Program-made: the position numbers and the translations under genes
Notes under the pieces: model-generated
The model's input: the letters and a program-made list of their open reading frames with translations, nothing else
Databases searched by the model: none
Told to the model about the DNA's origin: nothing
DNA from: Closterium sp. Naga37s-1
Taxonomy: Eukaryota; Streptophyta; Zygnematophyceae; Desmidiales; Closteriaceae
DNA length: 64,000 bases
NCBI GenBank assembly: GCA_947471745.1
Contig: CANJKZ010000977.1
Span: 248,001 to 312,000 of the forward strand
Direction: 5' to 3'
In this document: one piece after another, positions 10,678 through 21,429 of the stretch
Layout: each line of letters opens with the position of its first letter
How positions within the stretch are numbered: position 1 is the stretch's first letter

Positions 10678-11370
10678 TTGGGAAAACAACTACGGAAAGT
10701 TGAAAAGGGTTGTGCGTTCCGAGGAGTTAATATTCTCTCCCCGCAGCACCGAGTTAAGGCTCCCCATTTCCCACCGGTGAAGCCTAAACAACTGCAAAGG
10801 CTTAGGGGAAGGTTCCAGGCTCAGGAGAAGTTGTACAAGCCTCGGAAAAATCCTTCTACCCCCCAAGTGAAGTCAGAAGTAAAGAGTGTTGAGTCAGGTA
10901 TAGGAAATAGGGATATTGATTATTTTTATGTAGCCTATGATCCTATTAACGAGACTATATTTGGCTACTCAGCGCAGCAGAAACCACTCCTGCTCGAGGT
11001 GCTCTTCAAAGGGCGTCGCCTCAAAGCATTGGTGGACACTGGTGCGTCCCACTCGGTGTGTGACTGTGGGACGTTGGAGAAAATTGGAGAGTTCTTGAAA
11101 GAGACCAAGTTTACAGCAACGAGGGTGGACTGTACGAAGCTTCCCATCCACGGCGAGTCAACACTGCAGCTGCACATAGGTGCGTTGAGGTGGAAACCGA
11201 TGTTGCAGATCACGAACATCAAGGGACTAGATTTCATCTTGGGGCGGGATTTTCCGAAGCGGTTCAACCCCGAGATCGACTGAGTCAACCGGAAGGCGTG
11301 CATCTACAACAACGGGGAAACGTGTGGAGCTGCGAAGCTAGACGGATACTGGGGATGTTCCTGAAACGAC
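10678..11370 (+). pseudogene. gypsy retropepsin-like protease
   Basis: A basic Lys-rich lead-in is followed by KALVDTGASHSVCD (active-site Asp about 11037), then GLDFILGRDFPKRFNP. A TGA at 11281 replaces a probable Trp before VNRKACIYNN. Bases 10300-10677 between gag and this gene contain no domain I can name. Confidence 0.8.
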
Positions 11371-11422
11371 ACTTGCAGGGTGCAAACAGGCAGAGAACGA
11401 GAGTAACACAGGGTATCTAGCA

Positions 11423-12362
11423 GTGGTGATGGCAGCAGCAGAGGAGGAGAAGCCGAACTCGGAGCTACCTGCAGCAATACAGGAGGTGTTAACAGAGTAC
11501 AAAGATATCATGCCGTATGACCTGCCTGCAAGAGTGCCTCCAGCCCGAACCCACAAACACGAGACCGTGGAGGAACCAGATGCGAAACCCGTCTCCCGTG
11601 CACCATACCGCCTTAGTCCGACCGAACTGACAGACATGAAGAAACAAATTGAGTGTCTACTGGACCGAAAACTGATCCGCCCATCCACCTCTCCCTACGC
11701 CGCACCGATTCTCTTCACTCCTAAGCCGGACGGTAGATTACGGATGTGCATCGACTACCGGGCACTGAACAAACAGACAATAAAAAACAAAAACCCCATA
11801 CCGCGCATAGACGATCTTCTAGACCAACTGCGTAGTGCAACAGTGTTTTCGAAGCTGGACCTACGGTCGGGTTACTGGCAGATCAAGATGGCAGACAACT
11901 CGATCCACAAGCTGGCGTTCCGTACCAGATACGGCTCCTACGAATACTTAGTGATGCCGCTTGGACTCTGCAATGCACCAGCAACATCCCAGACAGAGAT
12001 GAACCAAATCCTACGGCCCCTGCTGGACAAGTGCGTAGTGGAGCTGACGACATTCTCATCTACTCCAAGAACATCAAGGAGCACGTGGAGCATCTACGGA
12101 AAGTCTTCAGGATCCTGCGGGTGAACAAGTTCTACGTGAAGCTGTCGAAAAGCGACTTTGCATTGAAGAAGGTGCAGTTTCTCGGGCACATGGTGAGTGC
12201 GGAGGGCGTACACGTGGACCCGCGGAAAATCGAAGCCGTCAAGAAGTGGAAAGTATCGGAGATGTCAAGGAGTTGCAACAGTTCCTTGGCTTCGCCAACT
12301 ACTACAACAAGTTCGTGCCACAGTACGCTAAGAAAGCAGCACCACTGGACTTATTGAAAAAG
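11423..12362 (+). pseudogene. gypsy reverse transcriptase, active site frameshifted
   Basis: Typical Ty3/gypsy RT blocks: [54 protein letters not shown]. At about 12030-12045 the expected Y-x-D-D has lost bases: one frame ends CVVELTT and the next resumes at ADDILIYSK, so the catalytic box is broken. Another shift near 12260 precedes the LGFANYY-like region. Confidence 0.85.
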
Positions 12363-12401
12363 GATACGCCCTACAAATGAGATACTCCTCAACAGCAAGC
12401 C

Positions 12402-12815
12402 ATGGAGCTACATATAGCACTGACTACTGCCCCAGTCCTCATCCTACCGGATCTAGACAGAGATTACGTGGTGGAAGCAGACGCTAGTGACCAGGCAGTC
12501 GGAACAGTACTGATGCAGGATCACAGACGAGGTCTGCAGCCCATCGCTTACCTCAGTAAAAAGCTACACAGAGCAGAACTGAATTTTCCAATCCATGACA
12601 AGAAAGCCTTAGCGATAGTCACAGCCTTCAAGGCATGGAGGTGTTACCTAGAGGGAGCCAAAACTACAGTCTACACTGACCACTGCAGTCTCAAGAACCT
12701 TAAGTCGCAGCCTACGCTCTCACGACGACAGGTACGGTGGATGGACTTCCTGGAAACCCACTTCCACTACGACATCGTCTACAAACCAGGGCTACACAAC
12801 AAGGCCGACGCACTG
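12402..12815 (+). pseudogene. gypsy RNase H
   Basis: Shows VVEADASDQAVGTVL, QPIAYLSKKLHRAELN, YTDHCSLKNL and KPGLHNKADAL. This is the RNase H-like domain following a gypsy RT. The frame continues into D sequence (GVRYVAHQ on the other strand), so the last part of the 12402-12950 frame is not gypsy. Confidence 0.8.
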
Positions 12816-13097
12816 GTGCGCGACGTAGCGGACCCCCTGAGGCCACAAGAACTGGGGGGAACCTGCATGGCACATGGAGGTCCGGGCAACCTCTATGACC
12901 AGGCCGATGCGTTGCTCAGCTACCCCGTTCTGCTGCGGCGAGGCTGGTAGCGTGTAAGACTGTATGATCCCCTGACCCTGACAGAACGTCTCTAGGCGAG
13001 TGGAAGAAAACTCACCACCACGGTCTGAGTGCAGGCGGAGCCCACGAAGACCCTGGTTTCCACCCCTCCCTAGTAGCCACGGCTCGAGGACGGTAGG
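12814..13097 (-). pseudogene. copia D integrase core, distal part
   Basis: On the minus strand: LRLHSDRGGEFSS (second catalytic Asp), TLPASPQQNGVAEQRIGLVIEVARTSM (written across the Glu region), then FLWPQGVRYVAHQ. It joins directly to 18570-18854 once element C is removed. Confidence 0.75.
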
Positions 13098-13224
13098 TGT
13101 CAAAACATATATGCTTATGTTGTTTAGGCTATATGGGTGTTAGCACTAGGGGGTACAGAATTTCACTCGATGTTGTTCTTGTACCCCTCCCCTTGACCTA
13201 ATCACCATCCTATTCTTCTCGACA
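13098..13224 (+). repeat. 5' LTR of copia C
   Basis: 127 bp, TGTCAAAACA to TCTCGACA. It is followed by PBS TGGTATAGAGC (13225-13235) and GGGCCCACC at about 13264. Confidence 0.95.
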
Positions 13225-13259
13225 TGGTATAGAGCGGGTCCTTCCTAAGGACCATTTTT

Positions 13260-13800
13260 TAGAGGGCCCACCGTTTAGTTTTTTTTTCCCCGTTTAGCCC
13301 GCGAACCGCCCGAGCGTAGACCGTACAGCCCGCGCCAGGCCCGTTTAACCCGCAAACCGCCCGAGCGTGGACCGTACAGCCCGCAACAGGCCCGTTTAAC
13401 CCGCGAACCGCCCGCGCGTAGCCCGTACAGCCCGCGCGCCGCCCTCGCGCAGCCCATACAGCCCGTGCGCCGCCCGCGTACAGCCCGTACAGCCCGCGCA
13501 CGACTAGCACGCAGCCCGTACGGCCCGCGCCAGGCCCGCACGCAGCCCATACAGCCCGCGCCAGGCCCGCGTGCAGCCAGTACAGCCCGCGCTAGGCCCG
13601 CACGCAGTCCGTACAGCCCGCGCCAGGCCCGTGCGCACCTGCCCTGCCGCCCGTGCACTTGCACTGGCCCTACACCTCGCCGGCCCGCTGTCCCTACTAC
13701 CCTACTGCTGCAACTGCCCTACTTCTACTGCACTACTGTCATTGCCCTGCACAGTGTAGTACCAGCAAGCGCGACTGCCCTGCCCTGCCTGCACGTGTAA
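13260..13800 (+). repeat. GC-rich tandem leader of copia C
   Basis: Imperfect repeats built from GCCCGTACAGCCCGCGCCAG-like words, then TGCCCTGC words. The leader ends at a TAA (13798-13800), after which the frame is open directly into mid-protease sequence; gag is absent. Confidence 0.8.
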
Positions 13801-16800
13801 GCTCTGCCCCGTGCACCTGCCCTACTCCGCGCTGCTGCTCTCACACCGCTCCCTGCACCTGTTGCTGTCTCTCTGGCTGACCCCTCTGGGGGCCCAGTCC
13901 TTGCACGTTCCTCCACTGTTCTCCCGTGTCCGGCGGTTCCGTCTGGCTCACTGTCAGGTCTTCACCTCCCCTCGTTCTCTACGAACTTGGTGAGCAACGC
14001 CGTCCTTCAGGATGTATGGGTTGACACCTTTACTTCAGGAGGACAACGTGTGGCGATCTGTACGTGCTCCCGGACTGGCCGGCACCTGGCCACGTTCACA
14101 CGTGCGCCTGGCTCGAGTCTGTACACACTGACTACTGTGTCTCCTCAGGTAGCTGCGTCTGCGTCTGCGTCAGGTCGGCTAGCGGCCCCCTGCTCGTGTC
14201 GCGCACTGTCGCACCGGACCCTCCTTTGGCACCACCGTCTTGGTCACCCCTCAGTGCAGCGCCTTCGTGGCATGCACTCGCGTCTCCTTGTCTCTGGTCT
14301 TCCCGAGACTCTGCCTCCCCTCCCACCCTCGCCTGCCCCTCCCTGTCTTCCTTGTGTCGAGGGGCGGCAACGCGTCGCTCCTCACTCCTCCTCGTTTCCC
14401 CCGACGACTGCTCCCCTGCAGACTCTCCACATGGATGTGTGGGGCCCAGCCCGCGTCCGTGGACAGGGCCGCGAGCGCTACTTTCTGCTGATCGTTGACG
14501 ACTACTCGCGTTACACCACGGTCTTCCCCTTGTGCAGCAAGGGGGAGGTCCCTGATGTTTTGATCCCTTGGATCTGCGCTGTCCGTCTCCAGCTCAGCGA
14601 GCGGTTCCGCACGGGCCTTCTGGTCCTGCGTCTGCACTCTGACAGAGGTGGAGAGTTTTCCTCCGACCTCTTGCGGGACTTTTGTCGTGGGGAGGGCATT
14701 CGCCAGTCGTTCACGCTTCCGGCCTCTCCGCAGCAGAATGGGGTTGCTGAGCGCCGCATTGGCTTAGTCATGGAGGTCGCTCGTACATCCATGATCCATG
14801 CGGCTGCCCCCCATTTTCTGTGGCCGTTTGCGGTCCGATACGCTGCGCATCAGCTCAACCTCTGGCCCCGTGTCTCCTTGCCAGAGACCTCGCCCACACT
14901 GCGTTGGACGGGGGAGGTTGGCGATGCGTCGGTGTTCCGGGTCTGGGGTTCTCGTGCCTTTGTCCGCGATACGTCCGCGGACAAGCTCTCCGCCCGCGCC
15001 ATTCCCTGCGTCTTCCTTGGTTTTCCCCCTGACACGCCTGGCTGGCAGTTTTACCACCCCACCTCGCGCCGAGTCCTGCCTTCTCGGGACGTCACGTTCG
15101 ACGAGTCGGTTCCCTTTTACCGCCTCTTCCCCTACCGTTCTGCCCCTCTCCCCCCCCCGCCACTCTTCCTCGCACCAGGTCCTCCTCCGGTAGACCCCCT
15201 CCCCCCTCAGGGTCCTGCTCCCTTAGGTGTGTCTCAGGTAGACCCTGTCGAGCCTGTCGAGGTCGCGGTCGACTCTGGTGCTGCTGCTGGGGGTGGTGCT
15301 GCTGGGGGTGGTGCTGCTGGGGGTACTGAGCCGGGGCGTGCGGAGCCTGGGGGTGCTGAGCCTGAGCGTGCGGAGCCTGAGGGTGCTGAGCCTGAGGGTG
15401 CTGAGACTAGGGGTGCTGAGCCTGCGGTTGCTGAGCCTGGGGGTGCTGAGTCTACTGGAGTTCCTACAGGTGCCTCGTCACGGCGGGAGCCTCTCTCTCC
15501 ACCGCAGATGCGGGAGTGGTTTGCTCGACGCTGGAGCCTTCGGAGCGGTGCTTCTGGAGCTGGGGGGCCTGCTGCTGGAGGCCCTGGAGCTAGAGGTACT
15601 GGAGATGCTGGAGCTGGAGGTGCTGCCGGCGTTGGAGCTGGAGCTGCTGGAGTTGCTGGAGCCACTGGTCCCGGAGGTGCTCGTACTGTAGGTGCTGGAG
15701 CTGCTGGAGCTGGTGGTGCTGCTGGCGCTGGAGCTGGTGGTGCTACAGGAGTTGGAGCCGGAGGTGCTGAAGCTGCTGGTCCTGGAGTTGCTCGTACTGG
15801 AGGTACTGGAGCTGCTGGAGCCGGAGGAGCTACTGGTGCTGGAGCTAGTGGTACTGCAAGCGTTGGAGCTGGAGACCCTGGAGCTGGGGGTACTGGTGCT
15901 GGAGGTGCTGGTTCTGGAGGCACTGTACGGCCGCGACTGTACTTCGTTCCACTGCTTCAGCAGGTTCTTGGTCTCCCGCCTTCTTATGGCTCTACTCCTC
16001 CCTTATTGTGTCCACCGCCTAACCAGTCACAGTCGCAGTTACAGCCAGCCTCCCCACTGCCTGCTCCTTCTCCTTACACTGGGCTGACAGGAGGTCGTGC
16101 GGAGCGTCGTGAGCCTGAGTCTCGTCCTGCGTCGCCTGTTCGCACTGTTCGCACTGGTCGTCGTGTTCCGCGTCCGCGTCCTCCTCCTGTCCCAGGCACG
16201 CACCAGATGGCACTTCGTCCTTCCTCTGTTCCACAGCGTGTCCCTCTGCCGTCTCCTCCTGCGTCCTCTCTTCCTGATGTTCCCGACCCGCCGTCAGACC
16301 TTGCTCGTGCTGCCAGTCCTACTGTCACACGTCTTCTCGCCACTGTTGTCACTGACCCTTCGTTTGAGTCCACTGCTGCGTCTGCTCTAGTTGCTGAACT
16401 TGTTGACTTTGCTGCTGCCTGTCGCCTCGACTACGCCGCTAGTCTTGTTGCTGAGTCTGAGTCTGTCTGTCCTCCGTCCGTCGGGGGTGAGTGTGCTCTT
16501 GGCATGGACGTCCTTGAGGACAGGCAGGAGGAATTTGAGTGTTTTGCAGCTGCTTTACCTCATCTCGTGTCCATGCTGATTGCACCTGAGGGAGACCCGG
16601 ATGCACCAGACATCCCGACCCCGCGCTCTTACGCAGAGGCGATTGAGGGTCCCTACTCCCCTCAGTGGCAGACAGCCATGGACGCAGAGATGGCTTCCTG
16701 GAAGTCCACAGGCACCTACGTCGACGAGGTTCCCCCACCTGGGGCGAACATCGTCAGTGGCATGTGGATTTTCAGGGTGAAGCGGCCGCCGGGTTCTCCT

Positions 16801-17880
16801 CCTGTCTTCAAGGCGCGTTACGTTGCTCGAGGCTTCAGTCAGCGACAGGGAGTTGCCTTCTTTCAAACCTTCTCCCCTACCCCGAAGATGACCACTCTTC
16901 CGGTGCTGCTCCACGTTGCCGCACAGCGTAACAACGAGCTTCACTCTCTTGACTTCAGCACAGCCTTCCTACAGGGCAGCCTACACGAGGAGATCTGGCT
17001 GCGCCGCCCACCTGGCTTCACTGGGTCGTTTCCTGCAGGTACCCAGTGGAGCCTCCGGTGGCCAGTCTACGGTCTCCGCCAGGCGCCTCGCAAGTGGCAC
17101 GACACACTGAGGACGACGCTTGCGGCTCTTGGGTTTGCTCCTTCGACTGCTGACCCGTCGCTGTTTCTACACACCGACACTTCTCTGCCGCCGTTCTACA
17201 TCCTCATGTACGTCGACAACTTGGTCTTTGCCACTGCTGACACTGCTGGACTGGCCTTTGTGAAGTCGGAGCCGCAGAAGAGACACACGTGCACAGACCT
17301 GGGTGAGCTGCGCAGCTATCTTGGCTTGCAGATCACCCGGGACAGAGCACAGCGCACCATTACCTTGACTCAGTCACACATGGTGCAGCAGGTCCTTCAG
17401 CGCTTCGACTTCCAGTACTCCTCGCCAAAGTCCACTCCTCTGCCTACCGGTCACTCGCTCTCAGCTCTGCCGTCGGATGAGTCCGTAGAGCCGAGTGGCC
17501 CGTATCCAGAGCTTGTGGGCTGCCTCATGTACCTGATGACCTGCACTCGACCTGACCTTGCTTACCCTCTTAGCATCCTGGCACGCTACGTTGCGCCCGG
17601 GAGACACCGACCAGAGCACTGGAAGGCCGCTAAGAGGGTGATGCGCTACTTGTGCAGTACGTCGGGCATGGGGCTCGTGCTTGGAGGACGGGCTCGAGTT
17701 GTCCTCACTGGCCACGCAGACGCTTCTTGGGTTGACGACTTGGCTACTCAGCGGTCGTCACAGGGTTACACTTTCAGCCTTGGCGCCGGCTCTGTTTCGT
17801 GGTGGTCTACCCGCTCGTCTTCTGTTCTCTGTTCCAGTTGTGAGGCTGAGATCTATGCAGGGGGCCATGGCTGCACAATT
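13801..17880 (+). CDS. copia C polyprotein: partial protease, integrase, RT, start of RNase H
   Basis: One frame is open from 13801; its first ATG is 13987, inside the protease C-part, so no canonical start precedes the protease remnant. In order: protease C-part (VAVSLADPSGGPV), pre-integrase WHHRLGHPSVQRL, integrase with HMDVWGPARV, FLLIVDDYSRY, RLHSDRGGEF and NGVAERRIG (all three acidic positions present), a Pro stretch, a long AEPxGAEP and GAGGTGAAG repeat linker (about 15240-15930) containing one LSPPQMREWFARR motif, then RT. The RT active site at 17209-17220 reads YVDN (AAC at 17218), so catalysis is not expected. An extra G in the run at 17860-17864 shifts the frame within RNase H. Confidence 0.85.
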
Positions 17881-18136
17881 GTTACGCTGGCTCACCTACC
17901 TGCTGACTGACTTGGGAGTGCAGCCTCGTTCCCCCCCAGTTCTGTACGTCGACAACAAGGCCATGCTTGCCTTGTGTAAGGAGCACAGACTGGAGCACAG
18001 AACGAAGCACATCGCTCTGCGTTACTTCCTTGCTCGAGAGCTGCAGCAGCGTGGTCAGCTTCGTCTTGCTTACATGGCCTCTTGGGCCAACACTGCTGAT
18101 ATCTTCACCAAGGCACTTGCGCCTTGTGATCATTAG
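17866..18136 (+). pseudogene. copia C RNase H C-part, in the shifted frame
   Basis: AMAAQLLRWLTYLLTDLG, then LYVDNKAMLALCKEH, RTKHIALRYFLARELQQRG and ANTADIFTKAL, ending at the TAG at 18134. Element H has four Gs where C has five, identifying the insertion. Confidence 0.85.
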
Positions 18137-18414
18137 CGTTTCTGTACTGTTCTACGCCTTGTGCCCACTTGGCCTCACTTGCTCACTTGTTGACCTTGTT
18201 TGTACTGTGATCCATATCCTTGTACCTGCATGCTTACACTTGCTAGGTTTTGATCACTGTACTGCTTGTTCTACATTATATAACTCTGCATGTGAACTGG
18301 CCTTGTGGCCATTTGCTTGTGCTCAGAATGTGTGGTGACTTTGAACCACCCTGAGCTAGCTTTGTTTTGTCGTTTCTCTTGACTGGTCTTGTGACCATTG
18401 CTTTCTCTGGCTAT

Positions 18415-18564
18415 CCCCCATTTCGCCTATGGGGGTGTGTCAAAACATATATGCTTATGTTGTTTAGGCTATATGGGTGTTAGCACTAGGGGGTACAGAA
18501 TTTCACTCGATGTTGTTCTTGTACCCCTCCCCTTGACCTAATCACCATCCTATTCTTCTCGACA
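18415..18564 (+). repeat. Polypurine-tract hairpin and 3' LTR of copia C
   Basis: CCCCCAT (18415-18421) and ATGGGGG (18429-18435) can pair around a 7-nt loop. The G run is the likely plus-strand primer just before the 3' LTR (18438-18564). The UTR at 18140-18410 has the CTGGCCTTGTGGCCA block also seen in F, H and O. Confidence 0.8.
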
Positions 18565-18569
18565 GTAGG

Positions 18570-18854
18570 GACATCGGCCTTTTGTCGCAAGGGTAAAACT
18601 GTAGCGGGAGTAGTCGTCCACCACAATCAGGAAGTAGCGCTCGTGACGTGGGCCAAGGACCGGGGAGGGGCCCTAGATGTCCAAGTGCAGGGTCTGTAAG
18701 GGAGCCGTGGTGGGGGGGAACGAGGAGGAGTGAGGGGCAGCGCGCTGCCGACCCTCGATGCAGGGGGTGCACGGCGGTGCAGGTGAGCGGGGAAGCGGGA
18801 GTCCTGAGACTAGACGGTGACGCACCATCCTACTGAGATGCGGGAAGGACGGGT
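18570..18854 (-). pseudogene. copia D pre-integrase to integrase start
   Basis: Minus-strand reading shows PSFPHLSRMVRHRLVSGLP, PPCTPCIEGRQRAAPHSSS and LQTLHLDI. It is interrupted by C at 18565 and by E at 18855. Confidence 0.7.
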
Positions 18855-19097
18855 TGTCAGACATTATAATCATATGTTCTGTTATATACCTGCCTGTAAG
18901 ATTTACTGTAGTGTAGTTCCTATTATTTGGTGGTGCACCTTATTTCATTTTGCTATATGTACCTTGTGTGCTATAGTGAAACCCACCCCATTCTCGATTC
19001 TCTCTTGGCTCAAATCTCACGACACCCGCTTTGCCTAGACTACTAAGCCTAGGCCCTTAGTTAAACCCGCTTCTTAAGCTAAGTAAGCACGTTAACA
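18855..19097 (+). repeat. 5' LTR of element E
   Basis: TGTCAGACATTATAATCAT to CGTTAACA, 243 bp. Much more AT-rich than its interior. Confidence 0.85.
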
Positions 19098-20342
19098 TGG
19101 TATTGAGCGAATACGATCCTAGACCTTCCTAAATGGGCCCACCATTCCCGCCCGTCGCATCCTGCACGTGGCGAACGCGCCAGCGGCCTGTGGCGAGCTC
19201 ACAGCAGGGCGCGCCAACAACTGCCGCCAGCGCGCACACCAGGAACCCGCTAGCCAGCTCGCCAATGGACGGACACGCCGAAGGACCCACTAGCCCACGA
19301 TCCAGCGGACCCGCGAGCACGCCAGCATGCGAGTCGACGGACCCGCCGACGTACCCGCCAATGCGTGCGACAGAAGACCTGCCGACGGACCCGCCGACGG
19401 ACCCTCCAGCAAGCCCACCGACGGACCCGCCGACAGATCCGCCGACGAACCCGCCGACGGACCCGCCAGCGAGCTCGCCAACGGATCCGGGAACCCGCCA
19501 ACAAGCAAGCCGACGGACCCGCCGTCGGACCCCCCCCTTCCCCCGTCGCCTTCCCTTCCGCGACTGTGAATGTGGGGGGGGAGGTGGTGTGAGGGGGTGG
19601 CCGCCGTGACCCCCCCAACTCTTCCCCACCCGTCCCGCCCCTGTGCGTTTGCAGCGGTAGTCGCTGTATGGGGGAGGAAAGGGGGAAGGGGGTGACGGCG
19701 GGACGTCCACCAGCAACAGCCGCACTGCCGCCCGTCCCTCCATCCCTCACCCCCTCCCCCGTCGCTTTCCCTTCCGCGACTGCGGCTGTGGGGGGGGAGG
19801 TGGCGTGGAGGGGTTGGCCGCCGTGAGCAGAAGCAGCACAGTCGCCTCTTCCTCCTCTCGCTCACTCTCGCGTGTGTCGTTGAGGGGGGGGGGGGCTGAG
19901 GGGGTGGCGGTAAGATTCTGCAGGGACAACCGTGGGTGGGAAGGGCCTGGAGGAAGGAAAGGGGTCAGGGGGTGCGGTTCCGGGTGGCGGCTGAACAGGG
20001 GGGGGTGAGGTTTAGGGGGGTGGCTGAAAGGGGGTGTGGATTTGGAGGTTAATAAGAGGGGTTCGCCGCGACTGGCTCCCCCTCACCTCCTCTCCTCATC
20101 CCTCTCTCACCTCCCCCTTTGTAAAAGGGGGTTCGTAAGTGGGGCTCGCCACGAATGGCCTCCCCCCACCTCCTCTCTCCATCTCTCTCTCACCTCCTCC
20201 TTGGTACTTCTCTCCTCTCCTCTCCTCTCTCACTCTCGCCTCCTCCTCTACACTTACCCCTCTGACGTCTTCCGCTGCGCCAGGTGTACCCCTTCACGGG
20301 GTGTTCTACACAGGTTTTCTCCTGCAGGCAGTTATGGGGGTG
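19098..20342 (+). repeat. Interior of element E: tandem repeats, no pol genes
   Basis: PBS and GGGCCCACC at 19134 are followed by CCGACGGACCCG-type repeats (about 19330-19520), which read as DPPTDPP in one frame. Two roughly 75-bp direct repeats follow (about 19535-19610 and 19757-19830). Next come purine-rich sequence and a repeated CTCACCTCCTC block. The long open frames on both strands come from composition. I see no protein family. Confidence 0.7.
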
Positions 20343-20576
20343 TGTCAGACATTATAATTATATGTTATGTTATATAACTCCCTGTACGATTTACTGTAGT
20401 GTAGTTCCTATTGTTTGGTGGTGCACCTTTGTTCATTTTGCTATATGTACCTTGTGTGCTATAGTGAAACCCACCTCATTCTCGATTTTCTCTTGCCTCA
20501 ACTCTCACGACACCCGCTTGGCCTAGGCTACTAAGCCTAGGCGCCTAGTTAAACCCACTTCCTAAGCTAAGTGCCA
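20343..20576 (+). repeat. 3' LTR of element E
   Basis: Matches 18855-19097 until AAGCTAAGT, then a short deletion and GCCA. It joins copia D with TGGGT. Confidence 0.85.
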
Positions 20577-20581
20577 TGGGT

Positions 20582-21093
20582 GACCTAGACAGTGCCAGAG
20601 GACCGACGGGTGGGTGAGTGACCGACAGTCGCACGACACAGCAGCTACCTGACCTGACCTGACCTGACCCAGTGTGGTGGGACCCAGTGTGTAGTGAGTA
20701 TAGACCAGAGCCCGGCTTTCTGTGAAAAGTGGCCAGAGGCGCCCAGTGGCACCAACTGTACAGGTTGCAACAGGCTCGTCCAGAAGGAAAGTAGTGACTA
20801 CACCGTGGTCGTAGAGGTGACTGACACCCACCAGGTTCCCGGAGAACGAGGGGGTGTATTAACCTGTGAGAAACCCAGAGGGGGCTGCCGGACACGTGTG
20901 AGTGGTGGTGCTGTGGGCAACGAGGTCCCACTGAGGGGTCAGCCAAGGCGACGGTGACTGGAGTGTGCAGTGGTGTGAGGACGGTACAGTCGCGAAAGAA
21001 ACAGCTGGACACTTCAGATTCTAGGGTGAAGGAAAGCTGTGCAGTTGGTGAGGTCGCACCCGAGCCAGCGACAAAGGTTGGTACTAGACTAGT
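20582..21093 (-). pseudogene. copia D protease and pre-integrase start
   Basis: Minus-strand reading: LSFTLESEVSSCFFRDC, where related elements have LDSGAS, so the active-site Asp and Gly are altered. A (GGTCA)4 run near 20650-20672 follows at the same place as in B, then THPSVLWH. It ends at element F. Confidence 0.75.
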
Positions 21094-21225
21094 TGTCAAA
21101 ATGTGTTTGTATATCTGTAGGCTTTAGTGGGGTAGCCTCACTGAGTACAACACTTTAGGGTTAGACCTATTACTTGTACTCATCTCATGCTACTAGTCCA
21201 TCATTCTTGCCTGCTAGTTCTGACA
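21094..21225 (+). repeat. 5' LTR of copia F, with PBS
   Basis: 132 bp, TGTCAAAATGTG to TTCTGACA, then TGGTATTCAGAGC. Confidence 0.85.
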
Positions 21226-21429
21226 TGGTATTCAGAGCAGATCCCTCCGTAGGACTGCTCCTTAGGCCCCACCAACCGTACGAACTGCCCGTTTTCCTGC
21301 CCTGCCCTGCCCGATCACAACTGCCTTGCCCTGCCCGATCGTAACTGCCCTGCCCTCACAGCGTCCTACACGCTGCCCTGCCCTGGCTTGCGCGCTGCCC
21401 TAGGAGCTACTTGCGCGCGCAGCTGCCCG

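Larger units (their letters stand above)
9470..12813 (+). mobile_element. Truncated Ty3/gypsy element (gag-PR-RT-RNase H)
   Basis: This is the only gypsy-type sequence in the window. Domain order is gag, retropepsin, RT, RNase H; no integrase, chromodomain or LTR is seen. Its left end abuts copia B RNase H at 9469/9470 and its right end abuts minus-strand copia D near 12813. The A-rich codon use differs from the GC-rich copias around it. Frameshifts and stops occur in every gene. Confidence 0.85.
13098..18564 (+). mobile_element. Young copia C: identical LTRs, target duplication, defective pol
   Basis: The 5' LTR (13098-13224) and 3' LTR (18438-18564) are identical over 127 bp. GTAGG flanks both sides (13093-13097, 18565-18569). 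PBS TGGTATAGAGC is at 13225. It sits inside the integrase of copia D. LTR identity implies a recent insertion, yet the element has no gag, no protease active site, YVDN in place of YVDD, and a 1-base insertion in RNase H. Confidence 0.95.
18855..20576 (+). mobile_element. Non-autonomous LTR element E (TRIM/LARD-like)
   Basis: LTRs 18855-19097 and 20343-20576 are clearly homologous (243 and 234 bp; the 3' copy ends in GCCA after losing a few bases). PBS TGGTATTGAGCG is at 19098 and the PPT ATGGGGGTG precedes the 3' LTR. Flanks are CGGGT (18850-18854) and TGGGT (20577-20581), a target duplication with one mismatch. The 1.25-kb interior has no gag or pol domain. It sits in copia D. Confidence 0.85.
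12814..21093 (-). mobile_element. Old copia D, split by nested elements C and E
   Basis: Three minus-strand pieces belong together: protease to pre-integrase (21093-20577), pre-integrase to integrase (18854-18570) and integrase (13097-12814). Removing C (13098-18564) and E (18855-20576) makes the order continuous. Its 5' end is cut by F at 21094 and its 3' end by the gypsy fragment. The (GGTCA)n run shared with B shows close kinship to B. Confidence 0.8.

Noticed and set aside
19133..19865. Overlapping DPPTDPP and Arg/Gly-rich ORFs in element E
   Set aside because: Arise from a GC-rich tandem repeat; frames are open on both strands.
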